From: Brugia malayi
Taxonomy: Eukaryota; Nematoda; Chromadorea; Rhabditida; Onchocercidae
Length of the DNA: 64,000 nt
Assembly (NCBI RefSeq): GCF_000002995.4
Contig: NW_025062477.1
Span: 7,970,649-8,034,648 of the forward strand
Reading direction: 5' to 3'
Shown here: positions 1 to 13,034 of the stretch, one piece after another
How the letters are laid out: each line of letters opens with the position of its first letter
How positions within the stretch are numbered: position 1 is the first letter of the stretch
The notes under the pieces: model-generated
Told to the model about the DNA's origin: nothing
The model's input: the letters and a program-made list of their open reading frames with translations, nothing else
The model's database searches: none
Made by a program: the position numbers and the translations under genes

Positions 1-250
1 TTTGTGTTTGCGCTTTTACTACAGAGAGAGAGTCAGAACTGAGCTGTTTTGGAAGTGAAATATGGGAATTGTCGTCACGACTTATTTTATGTTGTTTAGC
101 AGCAGTTGGCAACTTCTTCTGGTTACCCATATTGAATACGAAATTTCGCCAACCAAGACGTCTTGAACCCTGCAAAGCATTAAAATTCAATAGAAAGTCG
201 GTAAATTCTTAATATGTTAGCAATGATGGCCATACAGACGTCGGAATCAT
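1..250. other. 3' flank of eat-16
   Basis: Sequence downstream of the eat-16 stop codon on the minus strand. It should hold the 3' untranslated end. An AATAAA overlaps the stop codon itself and I saw no better signal. No other gene is visible. Confidence 0.5.
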
Positions 251-3200
251 TTATTTCATAAGAAATACTTGTTGCTGAGCTGCTGAAAGTACTCCCATAT
301 AGATCTGAGAGCGCAAAAATCGTGGGTACGAATCTTTGCTCATCAAAGTGAATATATGTTCCTCAGCTGGGGAAAATGCATGCCGTCTGGCCACCAATTT
401 ATCCTGCAGTGATTTCATTGTAGCTTCTAGAGTACGTGAATCAACATTTACCTGAAAATGTAAAAATTACTGGTCGTGTTCCATTACATATTAATTCTCC
501 ATTCCGAAATAATACAGTATGCTATAAGGATGACTTGAGCTAAAGGGGTTCTTCCCTTTTTAATTATTTTGTGTACCGAGGACATTACTCGTAGCCAAGA
601 TTAAAAGAAAGACACACTCTGGAAGTACTCTGTGGTAGAATGCAAAAAGGAATTTGACTGTCGACTTGAAAAACATGAAACAAAACTTTAACTGCAATTA
701 ACTGTAGTGTAACAAATCTCGAAAAATATACCTGACAAGGTGCACCGGACGATAAAAACTCTTCATAAATACGCTGCGCCTTCCTTTCTACTTGCTCATT
801 AGTGGAAAACTTCAAATCTTGAATGGCCATCCAAAATCGTATGTTTTCAGAGGAAAATTCGCTTTCTAGGAATGTTTCAAGAACCTGTCGCCCAATGGGA
901 TCGCGAACGAGCTCCTGTATCGAAAGGCCCCATCGTTTAACCCGTCGTTCAGTCGGTACTTCTACCCTATAGCAGTCTTGCACAGAGGAAACTTTTTAGA
1001 ATTTAATACAAGACACATGTAGTAAAAATTTAGAACGAAAATTTTCTTCTGCTACTACTTATCTTAAAGGAGGAGTTCACCAAGAAGCAATCGATATGAC
1101 ACTTTATTAACAAGAACAATATATAAGCAGTATATTGTTTTGGGGAAACTTCTAAGCATCTTATATATTTGGTTAGTGAATATTTTATACTTTATTTTTA
1201 AACTTTATAAATAAATAATCTTTCATGGATGCAGGACAATATAATACGACGCACTATTATTTTTCAATTAGTGCAACTTACGAATCGGTATTTAGCACCC
1301 ATAAATTAGTGTCATCAGATATCCACGGATTACTAGGCTGTGGAGTTGATATAAAAGGATCGTAGTCATGGAACTGTTCACACCAAGACACCATCCTAAA
1401 TTTTTTAATGTCATTTGATAACTTTATCTAAACAGTACATGCCTATATTAGCATAAAGAAATATTATATCACTTTCCTTATATCTGAACTTTCCACTACC
1501 AACACCGGCATGAAAAAAATTTCTTAATATAGCGATGTTTTTGAATGTTTGCATTCCACTTCTTCGTTAAAGAGAAAGCATTTTTTTCATATGTTTCTCA
1601 TTTTTTGTTTTATGAAAAAAAAAAAAGTAAGAAAAACAGTGAATGCCTACGTTTCACTCGCCTTAACAGCCTTCAACCATGGTTTCGTTTTCAAAGTGAA
1701 TTTCAATCGCTCCAGTTCTGTTCGATAAACAGCAGCAGTACGCTTTCGTAATTTCTTTTCTCTCTTCTGAAAATGTGTGAATTCAGATCGATATAGTGAA
1801 CAGTCGTCATAAAGGTCAGCAAGTATTTCCTCATTATAGAAAAAAATTGAAGAAACAGCTCCATCTTTATAAATAAATTTTTTTTAAACAATCTGCTTAT
1901 TCAAGTATAACATTTTAGTCCAAATTTCGGAATAACGCTTTCTATCTTTTCCAATGTTTCTAGGTTTTTAGATAAAAAGATAACCTGAATGTGTTGCTCG
2001 AGACAATTTGCTTGTCCAGGTCTTCGGGTTCTCCAAAATGCCCTTTCTTCACTATCATATACAACTTTGTCACTCTTTTTCTTTTCCTGCAAACATATTC
2101 CTTACACACTTTGTTAATCCAAAAACTAATTATTCATCAAACAAGTTTACTGGTAATTTGGACTTGATTACTTGATTATTAACGCAATAACTTTCATTGG
2201 AGCGACATAACATACTGGTCAGTAATTCAACTACCATTAATAATAATATTGATATTATAACTGATTTCATAATATGAAATTAAAATTTAAATTTATTCAA
2301 TAATAATAATTGATAACTTGACTACTAAAGTGATAAGAACTTAATCAACGTCACAAAATAATAGACCTTCTGAATTTTCAACTGCATTTCAGCTTGAACA
2401 GTAATAAAATCCCACATATGGCCAAGAAGCTCGAGAAGTTTATTATATGCTTCAACTTCATCTTCTTCCAAACCATGCTTCTGTTCATTTCGCATTAGCC
2501 GTTTACTAAGGTAAATTGCTGAAACAAAAGACAGTCACTTTAACATCGACAGTTTTTTTCTGGGTTTTATTTCTCAGTAGCAGTTTCTCTCTAGCAGTTC
2601 TATTCTTAATGAACAAGATCTTTCTGCAATTGACATGAAGTAAAATATGAAATGAAAATTAATACTATTTGTTATTAAATGGTGATCGACGTAGTAGCGA
2701 CTTTTAATAATTTATGAAAAAATCTTACCATATTCTACATTATCAGTGTGAGTAGCATGTGAGGGCCAGAAATATGGCAGTTGCAATCTGTATAATGTAT
2801 TATCGTCCTTCACAAGCAGTGAATGCTCGATCACAGGAAATATATAACCGTGTTGAAGAAGTAAAGTTGCCAAGTGCAATGCATCCGCGAGATCATCAAA
2901 AGCCATCAACTCCTGCAATTTTTTGAATCATTTCTGTATAATGTGAAACAAACATGGTTCAAGAATCAGCTTGCTTCTCATTTGTAACTTATAAAAGAAA
3001 AAAAAGGAGGGGAGGAGAGAGAGGAGGAGATAAATTTTTTTTTTGAGCGAAAAAGTTCTTTTGCTTTGTATAATATTACCCAGGACCATTGGACCTACCA
3101 GTCGTGCAGTTCAGCATTTCTCCCAACGTTACTAGTATACGTTAATAGCACATTATATATGGAATTTCTAAAACAAGATCAAGGAGGACCAAACAGCAAG

Positions 3201-4900
3201 CTGAAATAATTAGGTTACTTCAACCTATTCTACATATATAATTTTCAAGAATTCTGTTAAAATGAATTACCAGAAATCTATAAAGCACAATCTCCTTAGA
3301 AAATTTATTGTAAATTAAAGATAAAAGGCAAACCTGTAAAAATGCAACAAGAGTTTGGCCAGTAAGTGCTTGTGGTACAGCCACGCGAAAATACTTATGG
3401 GTTTTGAGCGGAGCCGATTGAGCGATTCTCATAGATAGTGAATCGAGCTGAAAGATGTTGCTTCGTGAAAAACAACTTTATTGAATTGCGAATCCAGCAC
3501 TTAACCCCCTTCTATTTCAGAATTTCTGGCTGAAAGCAGTGTAAGTTTGAGGCATATATCAGACAGTTCAGGTTGAAGTACTGAGATCATAAAGGCATTT
3601 CGATTAATCAGAAACAAGGTCCATTTAACTAACATCCTGAATAATTGTTTTCGCAGCACTAAAAATCAACAGTGCATGCAACCAACTGTACGCTGCATGT
3701 CATTTTCATTATATGCGTTTAAAGATTTGCTTTCAGTAGTACTTCTACTACTCTCCGGAAATATATTGATATACACTTTTTCTAGCTTTACACTGCTTCT
3801 TTTCTGTCTATAGCTTACAATCAAACATAAAAAATAAAAGGAACAAAAAATTCATTAAAGAATAATAAAAAGAGAAAAGCTCATTGTTACTTGATTTTAT
3901 CCCTTTTGGTTCATGATCTCAAGCTGTAATATTGTATTGCATGGAATGCAATGTGCTTGTCAGCCGTAAAAAAAAAAAGAATTCCTTAAGAAGTTAGGTC
4001 TTAGATTTGCAAATATAATTTATTTTCTTAAGAACAAATTCCTAGCGAAAACTTTTTTAAGGATGAATTTAAATCTTCAGTTTATCAAAACGTACAGGAA
4101 ACATTGCATCATGATTGATTGCTTACTAGCAGTTCATACTTTTTAACCAAAAACTTTAGTTTTTCCATCAGATGGCATCTCTGAACTTTTACATTATCAC
4201 AACATTTTAGTATTTTCATGCAGAATAATTATACATAATGAGGCATTATTGTCGTATTACATAATATTACTAAGCTCTTCTATCGCTTTTATGAAATTAC
4301 AGTAAACAATAAGCAATGCACTTTATGAGTGTATTAGGTAACACAACTGCATTTCTATTTTCCAGTAAGGAACACAGTGAACTCTACGGAAAACAATCTG
4401 CTTTGCATACTAAAGATTATATCATTATTTCCCACTCAAGAAATGGACATGTCACTCCATATGTCTTTTAACAAACTTTTCGAGGTATGCAACTTGCTGA
4501 AACAGCAATACGAAAAAGCACACTGGAGAGCAGAAATTATAGCAGGTTGAACAATTAATAAATACTTAAAAAGATCAATCTTAAAGATGGGTTAAACAGA
4601 AACAAAAAGTCGACGGCAAAAAATCCACAAATACATGAACTTTCTACAGGCAATCTCCTAACTTCATTGCCACTTTTAATAGTACAACTAACTGTTAAAT
4701 GCTATAAAAATAATTGGAGAACAGCAACCTCAATGTAGGGAACAAATAAACTTGATAGACACCAAGTTGACATGAAGTGACGCAGCAGGTAGTAGTAACT
4801 AGTACAATCGGAATGAATCCGGTAGAAATGGAGAATATCCGATTTTTTACTTGGAGAAAATCAAAATAAAACGAACCTTAGCAAGAGTAAAGGCAGCCAT
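251..4900 (-). CDS. eat-16: R7-family regulator of G-protein signalling (EAT-16 type), complete
   Basis: GTPase-activating protein for Gq/Go alpha subunits. In C. elegans it works with the G-beta-5 protein GPB-2 to damp EGL-30 (Gq) signalling in neurons and muscle. I read nine coding exons on the minus strand: 4900-4877, 3447-3334, 2912-2729, 2518-2367, 2086-1985, 1766-1651, 1395-1282, 966-732 and 451-251. Phases agree throughout and give about 413 aa. Domains in order: DEP, about residues 15-95 (VAVPQALTGQTLVAFLQ, LLQHGYIFPVIEH, YRLQLPYFWPS); the R7 linker (YDSEERAFWRTRRP); GGL, about 205-262 (TKPWLKAVKASET, then SNPWISDD); RGS, about 282-400 (WGLSIQELVRDPIG, FLESEFSSENIRFW, DSYPRFLRSQIY). 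The first exon, MAAFTLAK, is only 8 codons; its phase fits, but it is the least certain exon. The DEP and linker wording fits EAT-16 better than EGL-10. The stop codon overlaps an AATAAA hexamer. Boundaries are inferred from splice consensus and family alignment from memory. Confidence 0.92.
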
Positions 4901-5160
4901 TGGCAAAACGTACGTTTCCTCCGGCGGCGACTAGCACGTACGTCAGTGCTAAGAACTAATGTATATAAATTAGGAGTATCAACAAAAGTGGCAGTAAACA
5001 CTTCAGCATACTGATTCCATTAAAATCATAGGCGACACAGCATGGCCGCAATGCGTGCACGAGTACACCAAAGCCTCCTGGGTAAACAGCACGACTTACG
5101 CGCAAAGTGCTGCTAGTAGTATTAGTAGACAGAAGAGAGTGCAATGGAGGACCCTCACAG

Positions 5161-5416
5161 TGATAACCGAATCATCCTGCTTATCATTTCTTTCCTTTCG
5201 TTCATTCGGCCGATCCTTCATACTGCAGTATAAATGGCGACAGTGATACTAACCGAGGTGATAATTAACGATGATCAAATCGATAAATATGGCGATATCA
5301 GTGACGGCAGTGATAACGAAAGACGACAACTATAACAACACATACTATCAGTGATAACAGAGAAGATGAAATACCACACATACACAAACACTCATACAGA
5401 TTACATACGCAGATAA
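5161..5416 (+). promoter_or_regulatory. Cluster of GATA-like sites upstream of eat-16
   Basis: TGATAA occurs at 5161-5166, 5259-5264, 5311-5316 and 5352-5357, and AGATAA at 5411-5416, mostly embedded in the phrase CAGTGATAAC. All match WGATAR on the same strand. They sit 260-520 bases upstream of the eat-16 start codon. A role is inference only; part of the pattern may be degenerate repetition. Confidence 0.3.
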
Positions 5417-5454
5417 ATAGTATATATGCACCTATCACACATCTGCATGAACTT

Positions 5455-5513
5455 GTGTGTGTGTGTGTGTGTGTGTATGTGTGTATGTGTGTATGTACAC
5501 ACACACATAGACT
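5455..5513. repeat. GT/GTAT microsatellite
   Basis: A perfect TG run passes into TGTGTA units and then an ACACAC stretch, forming a partly palindromic purine-pyrimidine tract. Open frames across it, on both strands, are repeat artefacts. Confidence 0.9.
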
Positions 5514-5654
5514 CTCATGTGCATCTGAACGGCAAACAAGCTGGGAAGAAGCAGAAAGCAGGACGAGGCTTATTGCCACGAATCAATAAGCTCACCTCCG
5601 TACAACAATTCAATAGAATACACATACACACATACATGTGTCACTTACATACAT

Positions 5655-5690
5655 GTGCATACACATACACATACACATACACATATACAA
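5655..5690. repeat. (CATACA)n hexamer repeat
   Basis: About five tandem copies of a six-base unit, CATACA, with minor variation at the 3' end. Confidence 0.85.
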
Positions 5691-8600
5691 GATACGCGTT
5701 ATTCGGTGTGGGACAGGCATGACGGAGTCATTCTCGTAGGAGGAAGCTTATGTATGTGTGTGTTTGCAATAAGCATGTATACATACATGCTTAATATACA
5801 ACACGTATGCTATTTGCATATGTGTAAAGTTTACTTAGTGCACTGAGGTTATATGAAATGATTAAATGCATTGTGATCAATATTTCATTCCTGCATGCAG
5901 AAGGATTACAAAGTAGCCGTTGTAACTTGCCTACATGCAGTGTACGTTCACGTCATACTGCATAACGTCCACGTTGAACGTCTTCGACAGGCAATTCTTT
6001 ATCGAAATCTAAGTTAAGATTTCCGTCATTCGTGGATACGATCGATCATCGAATGTGTCCAATGCTAATTATACGCTTTTTCTTGGCTAGTCTCTTCTGC
6101 GGGCCAAAGAATGATAATGAGACGGTGTAGAGCTATTGGAGGACATCAGACTTGCATCAAATAGCAAACGCAATGCTACTACCTATGTCTTGATCAAAAT
6201 AAACATGGCAAGTTTGGCTTGATGAAAACATTTCGAATCATTTGGATAAATTAAAAGTGAAAGATGGGACACAAACACAAAGTTCACTTCATCCATTCAT
6301 TTCGTTTAATGCAATGTCATTACTAATAAGCTAATAAGGGAAAAGGGAAGATTTCAAAAGAGTGAACTGATCGAAGATAGAAAAAGAACAAGAAGATCAG
6401 TTGCATTATTCTGACTTTTTATGGATTATCAATTCAAGAACTGTCTCAATGAACAAGGGCAGAGATCGATCAGTACTTTAAAATTTCTTGCTTTAAATCT
6501 TTTCCTTTGAGATGTTTCCAACCACTTGCTACTGCTTCCTTTGGTCCTATAATTTAAATGATATTTAGAGATGGTAAATTGAAGCATATCTCACTTTTCG
6601 GAATGTTTTGGAGAGAAGAATATAATCTGCTATGATCTGTTTGCTTATTTTTGCACATCTTTTCAACATACAAGTTCATATAAACGGACTTTTGATTCAG
6701 TCCTATAATGTGATCTGATTTTAGAACCCAAATTAGGTATATTTCACTCATTAAAAATGTGTTCCGCTATTCTAAGTTCTAAATTATCTACAGTTTAGAA
6801 ATGTGCCTTAAACTTGAATAATGATTTTATGAATTCCCTATTTTAACAAGAATTCCAAAGTTGAAGATTTTTTCCATGATAGTATTCTATGTATCAAGTT
6901 TTTAAGAAAAATTAGATTGAATTAAAAAAAAATTAGACTTAAAGTATAAGCAGAAAATTCAAAAGAAACAGTTGCAATGTTATCAAAACATTTACCACAT
7001 ATTCCATTCTCAAAAAGAGCTTGCATCTATTGACGTTACTATAAAAGTTTTTAATTTTTATATAATAAGCGTAATTGTTAGCAATATAAATAATACGTAC
7101 ATTCTATACTAACTTGACAGTATCATGCACATTTTCCAATCAAAATGCAATCCCGTAATATGTTTCAGGGTCAGATAAAGAGGCGTTAAGTGACATGAAA
7201 GTTTACTGAAAGGAATTTATTGCTACTAATGTTATTGTTCAATTAGCAGTCAGTTAACTGACTTTCTTCATTTAAAGATTGGAAGTCTTTACAGTATGGC
7301 ATCTCTCTTTATTACAGTAAATTTGCCAGAATTGATAATCATAATCATTTCTTGCATTATGACTGGTAATGATAGTAGAAGGAATGTATTTCTTAAGTTT
7401 TCTTACCCTTTCAGATTGAACTCAGTTCATTTTCAATCATTCTTTTGAATTCCCTGTGTCTTTATTCTGTGAGTGCATCAAATTGTAAAATATATTAGTA
7501 AAAACTAACTCTTCTTGTTTCCATTTAACTGATAATATCCTAACATTCAGTTTATTATCAATCCGAGGAAACACGACGAATTATTTTCTTCTAATTTCAG
7601 TTACATTCCGACCCAGTCATAAAATCCATCTAAACAGTGAAAGTTCCTTAATTTTAGATTTTCATGTACAAAAGGTTTGTTCACTGTTAAGCGTTAAATT
7701 CAAATCCTTTTCCTCACAGTATCATCCATCCATTTACACGAAAAATTGCAGAATTTATCATCCATCTATACGAATAATTGCAGAACTCCTAGAATGTTTT
7801 TCAAGGAATAAATTGGTCTATATGACGAACAGAGAATCGATCTGCTAGATGTATTTCATCTCCTTTTTTTAAAATTCAATAAATTCGCCATCAAGAAGAA
7901 CAGCAGCCACAGTAGCATTAGCTGTCATTAGTTTGAGGTAGTGCCAGCCAAGCAACAAGAACAAAGTAAACGATTCTATTCGTTGTGCTGCTCCTACTAT
8001 GCACATATTGCCTTGCTATATTTGTTCTCCTGTGAGGGTCACTCAGTCGTTTGGAGACATCATCACTTGACAGCTGCTGGCGCTGATCACAGTGAGAGTC
8101 CGAAAGATTGTTGATGTATGCTTTTGATAGGCTTACCAAAACCAAAAACAAAATTGAGAAATTGATTCCTTTATGCCATTTTCAAATTCCTTTCACTGAT
8201 TATTCTCTCATCCTTTTAGTGTGTAGTACCATCCTGAAAAGAAAGGTCTGCACCGATCGGAGAGAGAGGTAGAAAAAAAGACTAGCATAGATTGGAATGT
8301 CATTCCTCTTTTGCTATTTATTTTATGTTTTATACACATCTCGTATATACTATGAATGCTTTCTTTTTATTCAGAGCCCTAATTATTGATTTTTTTTCTA
8401 ATATATATATAACAAATATAACAAATAAACATCATTAAAAAAGTTTTTACTTCCATGACATCTCTGGAATTAAACTTGAACTAAGCTTGTCATTAAAAAT
8501 AATCCTTTCTGTTGTTCTCTTCATTCCACTCAAATATTCACTATAAAATTTTATCTCTTAGCTTCAAAAATTTGCACATTATGTTACGCTTAAAAAATTT

Positions 8601-8694
8601 TCATATTCATGCTGTAAGTTCTGGGATGTGCTTAGAAACATGAAAATGTAGCACTCAGTGACTGATTGTGCTGCAGTAGTATTCCAAATCTTCT

Positions 8695-11600
8695 TTAAGT
8701 AATGTTTGTGGGTCGATATTGTAAATCGATGGCTTGTCGAGTGTCATAGAGTGTTGGTGCCTGCAATAAAAAGCATCTTAATATAGACATTTCATAGCAA
8801 ATTTGGACCTACGCTTGATTTAGGCCTAATAAACAACATAATTCTATGCAGATCTAAACTTGCAAATTAGTCTGCATTCATTTTATATTGCTTAAAGGGA
8901 CTAAAAATTGTTACTCTAGGTTTACCTGAAGGAGAATTGTGATGGTTCCTGCAAAACAGGCAATCGATAAAAGTAACAAAAATAACCGATCCAGTACCAT
9001 TGCAACATACTTCCAGTCTTCGTCCACCTAAATTGATTTTATTTCAAACGAACAAAACAAATTTCTAAAATGTCGCGGTAATCAATCTTGTACGGTTAAC
9101 AACTAATGAGAACTTGAAACCCTCCAATTTTCTGTTTAATTCACTCACTCGAATTGCCTATTCTCAGTTGGTTAGTATAATACAGTGCTTATTCCTGACT
9201 TATTTATCATGTTGATATTGTTACTTCTAAATCACAATGAGATCCAATTAGGCCTTCTAAACTTCAAAAAAAAAAAAAAAGAAAAAAGAAAGCTATACGA
9301 CAAAAACTTTTCACCTTAGCATCTTTGTCTTTTTTCTTGAGCAATTCGGCAATGAAGCAAATATTTTCGAATGCTTTTACTACATGCGGTGAATGATACA
9401 ACTTCTGAATTCGCTCATCCGGTTCAGTCAGAATTAGGCTCCCGTCATCTCTACTTACAGCATGTTCGTGATAATTCATCGTTATCTGTTCACCTATAAA
9501 GCAAACTGCAAATAGTGCCACCTGTGTTACCTTTGACTTCTTTACTTTATTGCTTTTTGTGCTTTCCCATAATGAAGCTTTTTAACAAAAACAATCTGAG
9601 TTTCATTTGTCTACTGGCTACAAAGCTTTGACTGATCCAACTTGTACTCTTTCAACATTTGAATTGTTTTTTCTGTTTCGCACAACTTGAAAGAGTGCCC
9701 TTTCATCAACCGTAAATGTAAAGCAACAAATTTTGCTTCACTCGTGATCAAGATGAGAAAAAGATTTTGATGCTACTGATATTAATGATAAGCCGATGTA
9801 CTGAGGTCAAACATAAACTGTTCATGACTTGTTTATCTCGAATTCCTGCTTAAATTTAAAGATCGAAATGTGACAACTAACGAGTTCTCCGCTTCACACC
9901 TTACCTTTACAAGACAAATTCTTGACATCATTCAGTGGTTGTCTCATGAACAATATTTTGGGTAATGCCTTAAGAAAAAACCATTTTACCCATTCAGGCA
10001 TGCGATGTGTCGTAGGCTTTCGAAAATGCAAATTCAGAGCTGTAATTTTAACTTTGATTGAATTTTGGCTAAGATTTAAAAAATCTGGTTTAGATGCTAC
10101 TATGGAATGACTAGTGACAAGTATGTTCTTCGTTATTTGTACTGCTCAAGTATAGAAGACAGAAAATGAATGTCTCATCCAATCACAATTACAGTTTTTC
10201 ATTCCGGAATTGCATTACGGATCATATATTACAACGAGAATGAAAAACAACTGATATAACTGTGATAGTCATTTCTAATGACTGATTGTAGCTCTACAAT
10301 TATCTGAAACTCTCGGCTTTTGAAAGTCTTTGTCTTTTGAATTATACTCTCATGAACACTTATTACATCTGTTTGTTCGGCAATCTTATTTTACCGAATT
10401 TCAAGTTTTATATTTGAAAAATTAAAGAAGAACGAAAAATATAATGAAACTGACATATGACAGTGACTATCACGCTGAGTGTAACCATAACCATCGTAAA
10501 CAGCAGATATTTACCGATTAATGGTAAGCTGATACTGGTAGCAGGGATAATTTCAGTCTGAAAATATACATTGAAAATTGAAAAGTTTAGCTTAAACGAA
10601 AAGAGAATCTAGAAAGTCCAAAAAAATTATTTTTAGATGTGATAACTAACCAACAACAGGTAGAAGACAGTTAAAGTAACCAGAATTGATATGCAGAGAG
10701 TTACTTTTTCACCACTATGCGATGGTAAGTAGAATACAAGAATAGTTAGAAATGATATGCCAACACATGGAAAAACCAAATTTACTGTATAAAATAATGG
10801 TTTTCGACGTAATTCCAGATAGTACTGCAATTCATGAATTATAATTTGAATTAAAGCATTATTTTATGGCATATCATGAAACAGATAAATTTAACAAATT
10901 GATTTCTGAAATTATTAATTCTTTTTTAAAATAATTATGGAAAGAATAATTACTTATTATTACTCTAAGCTATGCAAATTTGACTGAAAAATTAGGCAGT
11001 GAAGTTTTGAAGATAATGATGAGTTTTAACATGAAACTAGAATAAACTTATCATGATGTCAATATAAGCTTCATCGGGACAACAGCTGGCATAATTTTTA
11101 GTTCTTCTCTTTGCAACTCTTGATATGATATCCCACTCGACGGACGGATAGTAGTCCGACAGATCTGATATGAATGATACATGCAGTATATATAAGTGCT
11201 GAGAAGTATGAACTATTCTATATTATTTGCCTTACATGTGATCGACAGGACCGCACTTGTTGTACAGCAGCACATGTTTCCATTGCATGCGGCAGAGTTC
11301 AAACAGAACTAATTAATACGTGAAGATGTGCAGTAGTCCCTCTGTGAGGTGGTTGAATTTGCAAAGATAATTAAGCAATAAATCGCGAAACAAGCATTAC
11401 TGTTCTTCAGCTATCACACAAAATGATCTTCTCAACAATGTGTGCAATTTAGATTCGAGAGATGGAAACTATCTGATAAAATAAGAGCAATTTCTGAAAG
11501 AATTACCGATCCCATCATCGACAATGGTGATATTATCCACTTCACCATTTGCGCTGACTTCTAGCTCGTAATGTGGCTCACCGCCTAATAATTCCAGATC

Positions 11601-13034
11601 CAATAAATCTTGAGAGTATGTCCAAGAACCAAACTATGAATTCTTTTTTATTTTCCGCAATAGAATTTTTCGAAAACCTCCATACAATTTTTATTAAATA
11701 TCACAAAATGCAAAAACGAATACCTTGAAATGGCAACGTTGTTCATCGAAGGGAAACCTGTAATAACAATCATTTGCTATTAAATTTCCTTGTAAATTTT
11801 ATCTTTGCTAGTTTTAGATTATTGATTTATTTAAATAACGTTTAAGCTTCAACTTCTTCAGTGAAATTAAATCACTATTGAGCTAATCACTAATAGATCA
11901 AAACTATAGTTTTCATGATCGAAAGTATTAACGTAGTATGAAAAAGAAATACCATCTGACATCGATTTGACATAAACTTTTGAAAATTGCTGGTGGTTCC
12001 CATGTCACTTCGCCATCATACCGAAGCGTCGCCTTTGTACTGATTGTTATATTATAATTACTATCAGCACTAAAACAAGAAAAACGAAAATGAATATTTA
12101 TGTATGAGGTTTCTTGAAATTTTTCTTGAAAATTGAAATTTATATCTTATGCTTATGTATCAGCTTCCTCATTGATTGATTTTGAATTCAAGTTAGCACA
12201 AAAAAAGGTTCCATTTTTGAAAAGTCTCATGCATCAATCGGAATTAAAAATGTAATAAAATTATAGTACCCTTACACGGTCAAATCATTTCGTTTGTATT
12301 TTCAACTTTTAGTTTTCTTAAAAATATCAAATAAAATTGAAATTATTCGTTGAAAATTAATACTTATTGTAGAGGACAATGTCGGGTACCCAAATCATTT
12401 CGTACGGTACGTATAGCACACTTACACCCCCGTAATTTTTTGGATTCCAAGACAACTTTTCATCTGTCCATACTTGTTTTAGCCAAACACTGCATGTCAT
12501 TATCTGATCAATTTCATGCTAAATAGAATTGAAATTTTAATTCAAGAATTCGATTTGTTCAAAAATTCAAAAAATATTCTTTTGAAAGAAAGGAAGACAT
12601 TATTCAAATGCTTCAAAAGTAGTATAGTTTAGAACTTGATCTTAATTAGTACGTAGTTTTCAGGAATTGAGTTCCTGCTGAGGTCATGCTAATCTAATCC
12701 TCCAGTATCCGTCCGAAATGTTTGAACCTGGTCAAAGGAACGAAAGGAAGAAAGGAAAGATGAAAAAATGAAAACATATCTATAATAGTTCTGGAAGCAG
12801 TTTATGCATAAAGTAATCTCTTACCACGTCGATGATTTGTGAGAGACGCAACTTCAGTTTGATAGTTATCGGTTTATTAGCTGCTGGAGCTGGTCGCCGA
12901 TGCTTGTTATAATTGGCCATCAAATCATCGTGCAGTCTTTTCGCGTCTTCATTGCAGTATGCCACTGATGCCACCAGTGACATCAGTGATATCAGTGATA
13001 CTACGGGAGCTACTAATTCGCTGAGGTTGACCAT
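8695..13034 (-). CDS. unc-38: Nicotinic acetylcholine receptor alpha subunit UNC-38
   Basis: Ligand-gated cation channel subunit of the levamisole/pyrantel-sensitive receptor of nematode body muscle. Twelve minus-strand exons: 13034-12825, 12518-12364, 12069-11953, 11757-11724, 11633-11507, 11164-11052, 10824-10651, 10557-10455, 10039-9905, 9493-9315, 9027-8926 and 8760-8695, about 504 aa. Signal peptide about 1-26, then [12 protein letters not shown]. Cys-loop C155 to C169 around FPFDEQR. The vicinal cysteines C242-C243 in [11 protein letters not shown] mark an alpha subunit. M1 about 260-285, M2 about 291-310 ([15 protein letters not shown]), M3 about 327-345, a cytoplasmic loop with [20 protein letters not shown], and M4 about 456-482. 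The short extracellular tail ends YRPTNIT. The oddity is exon 6: the alignment requires it to end ...DIM followed by ATAAGT rather than GTAAGT (see separate entry). All other junctions are canonical. UNC-38 identity rests on the NEDAKRL start and the CC loop; UNC-63 is the main alternative. Confidence 0.92.
11046..11057 (-). other. unc-38: Non-canonical splice donor (AT instead of GT) after unc-38 exon 6
   Basis: On the minus strand exon 6 ends GAC ATC ATG (last base 11052) and the intron begins ATAAGTTT at 11051. The next exon opens at 10824 after TTGCAG with TAC TAT CTG (YYLELRRKP). Family alignment needs exactly one residue between ID-I and YYLELRRKP, so the junction must fall here. Every base but the first matches the GTAAGT donor consensus. 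The nearest real GT (GTTTAT, four bases on) would shift the frame and destroy M1-M4. It could be a rare AT-AG intron, a polymorphism, or an assembly error. Confidence 0.7.

Larger units (their letters stand above)
4901..8694. other. Intergenic: eat-16 promoter side and unc-38 3' flank
   Basis: No coding exon could be supported. The part next to eat-16 (4901-5420) is less AT-rich. It holds two copies of the palindrome ACGTACGT (near 4909 and 4935) and a run of TGATAA motifs. Next come microsatellites at about 5455-5690. The part beyond 5.9 kb is plain AT-rich DNA with poly-purine and poly-T runs. Open frames here are short or made of CA/GT repeats. Confidence 0.6.

Noticed and set aside
5298..5846. 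Several overlapping open frames rich in His/Thr/Tyr/Cys/Val
   Set aside because: They are translations of GT, CA and CATACA microsatellites.
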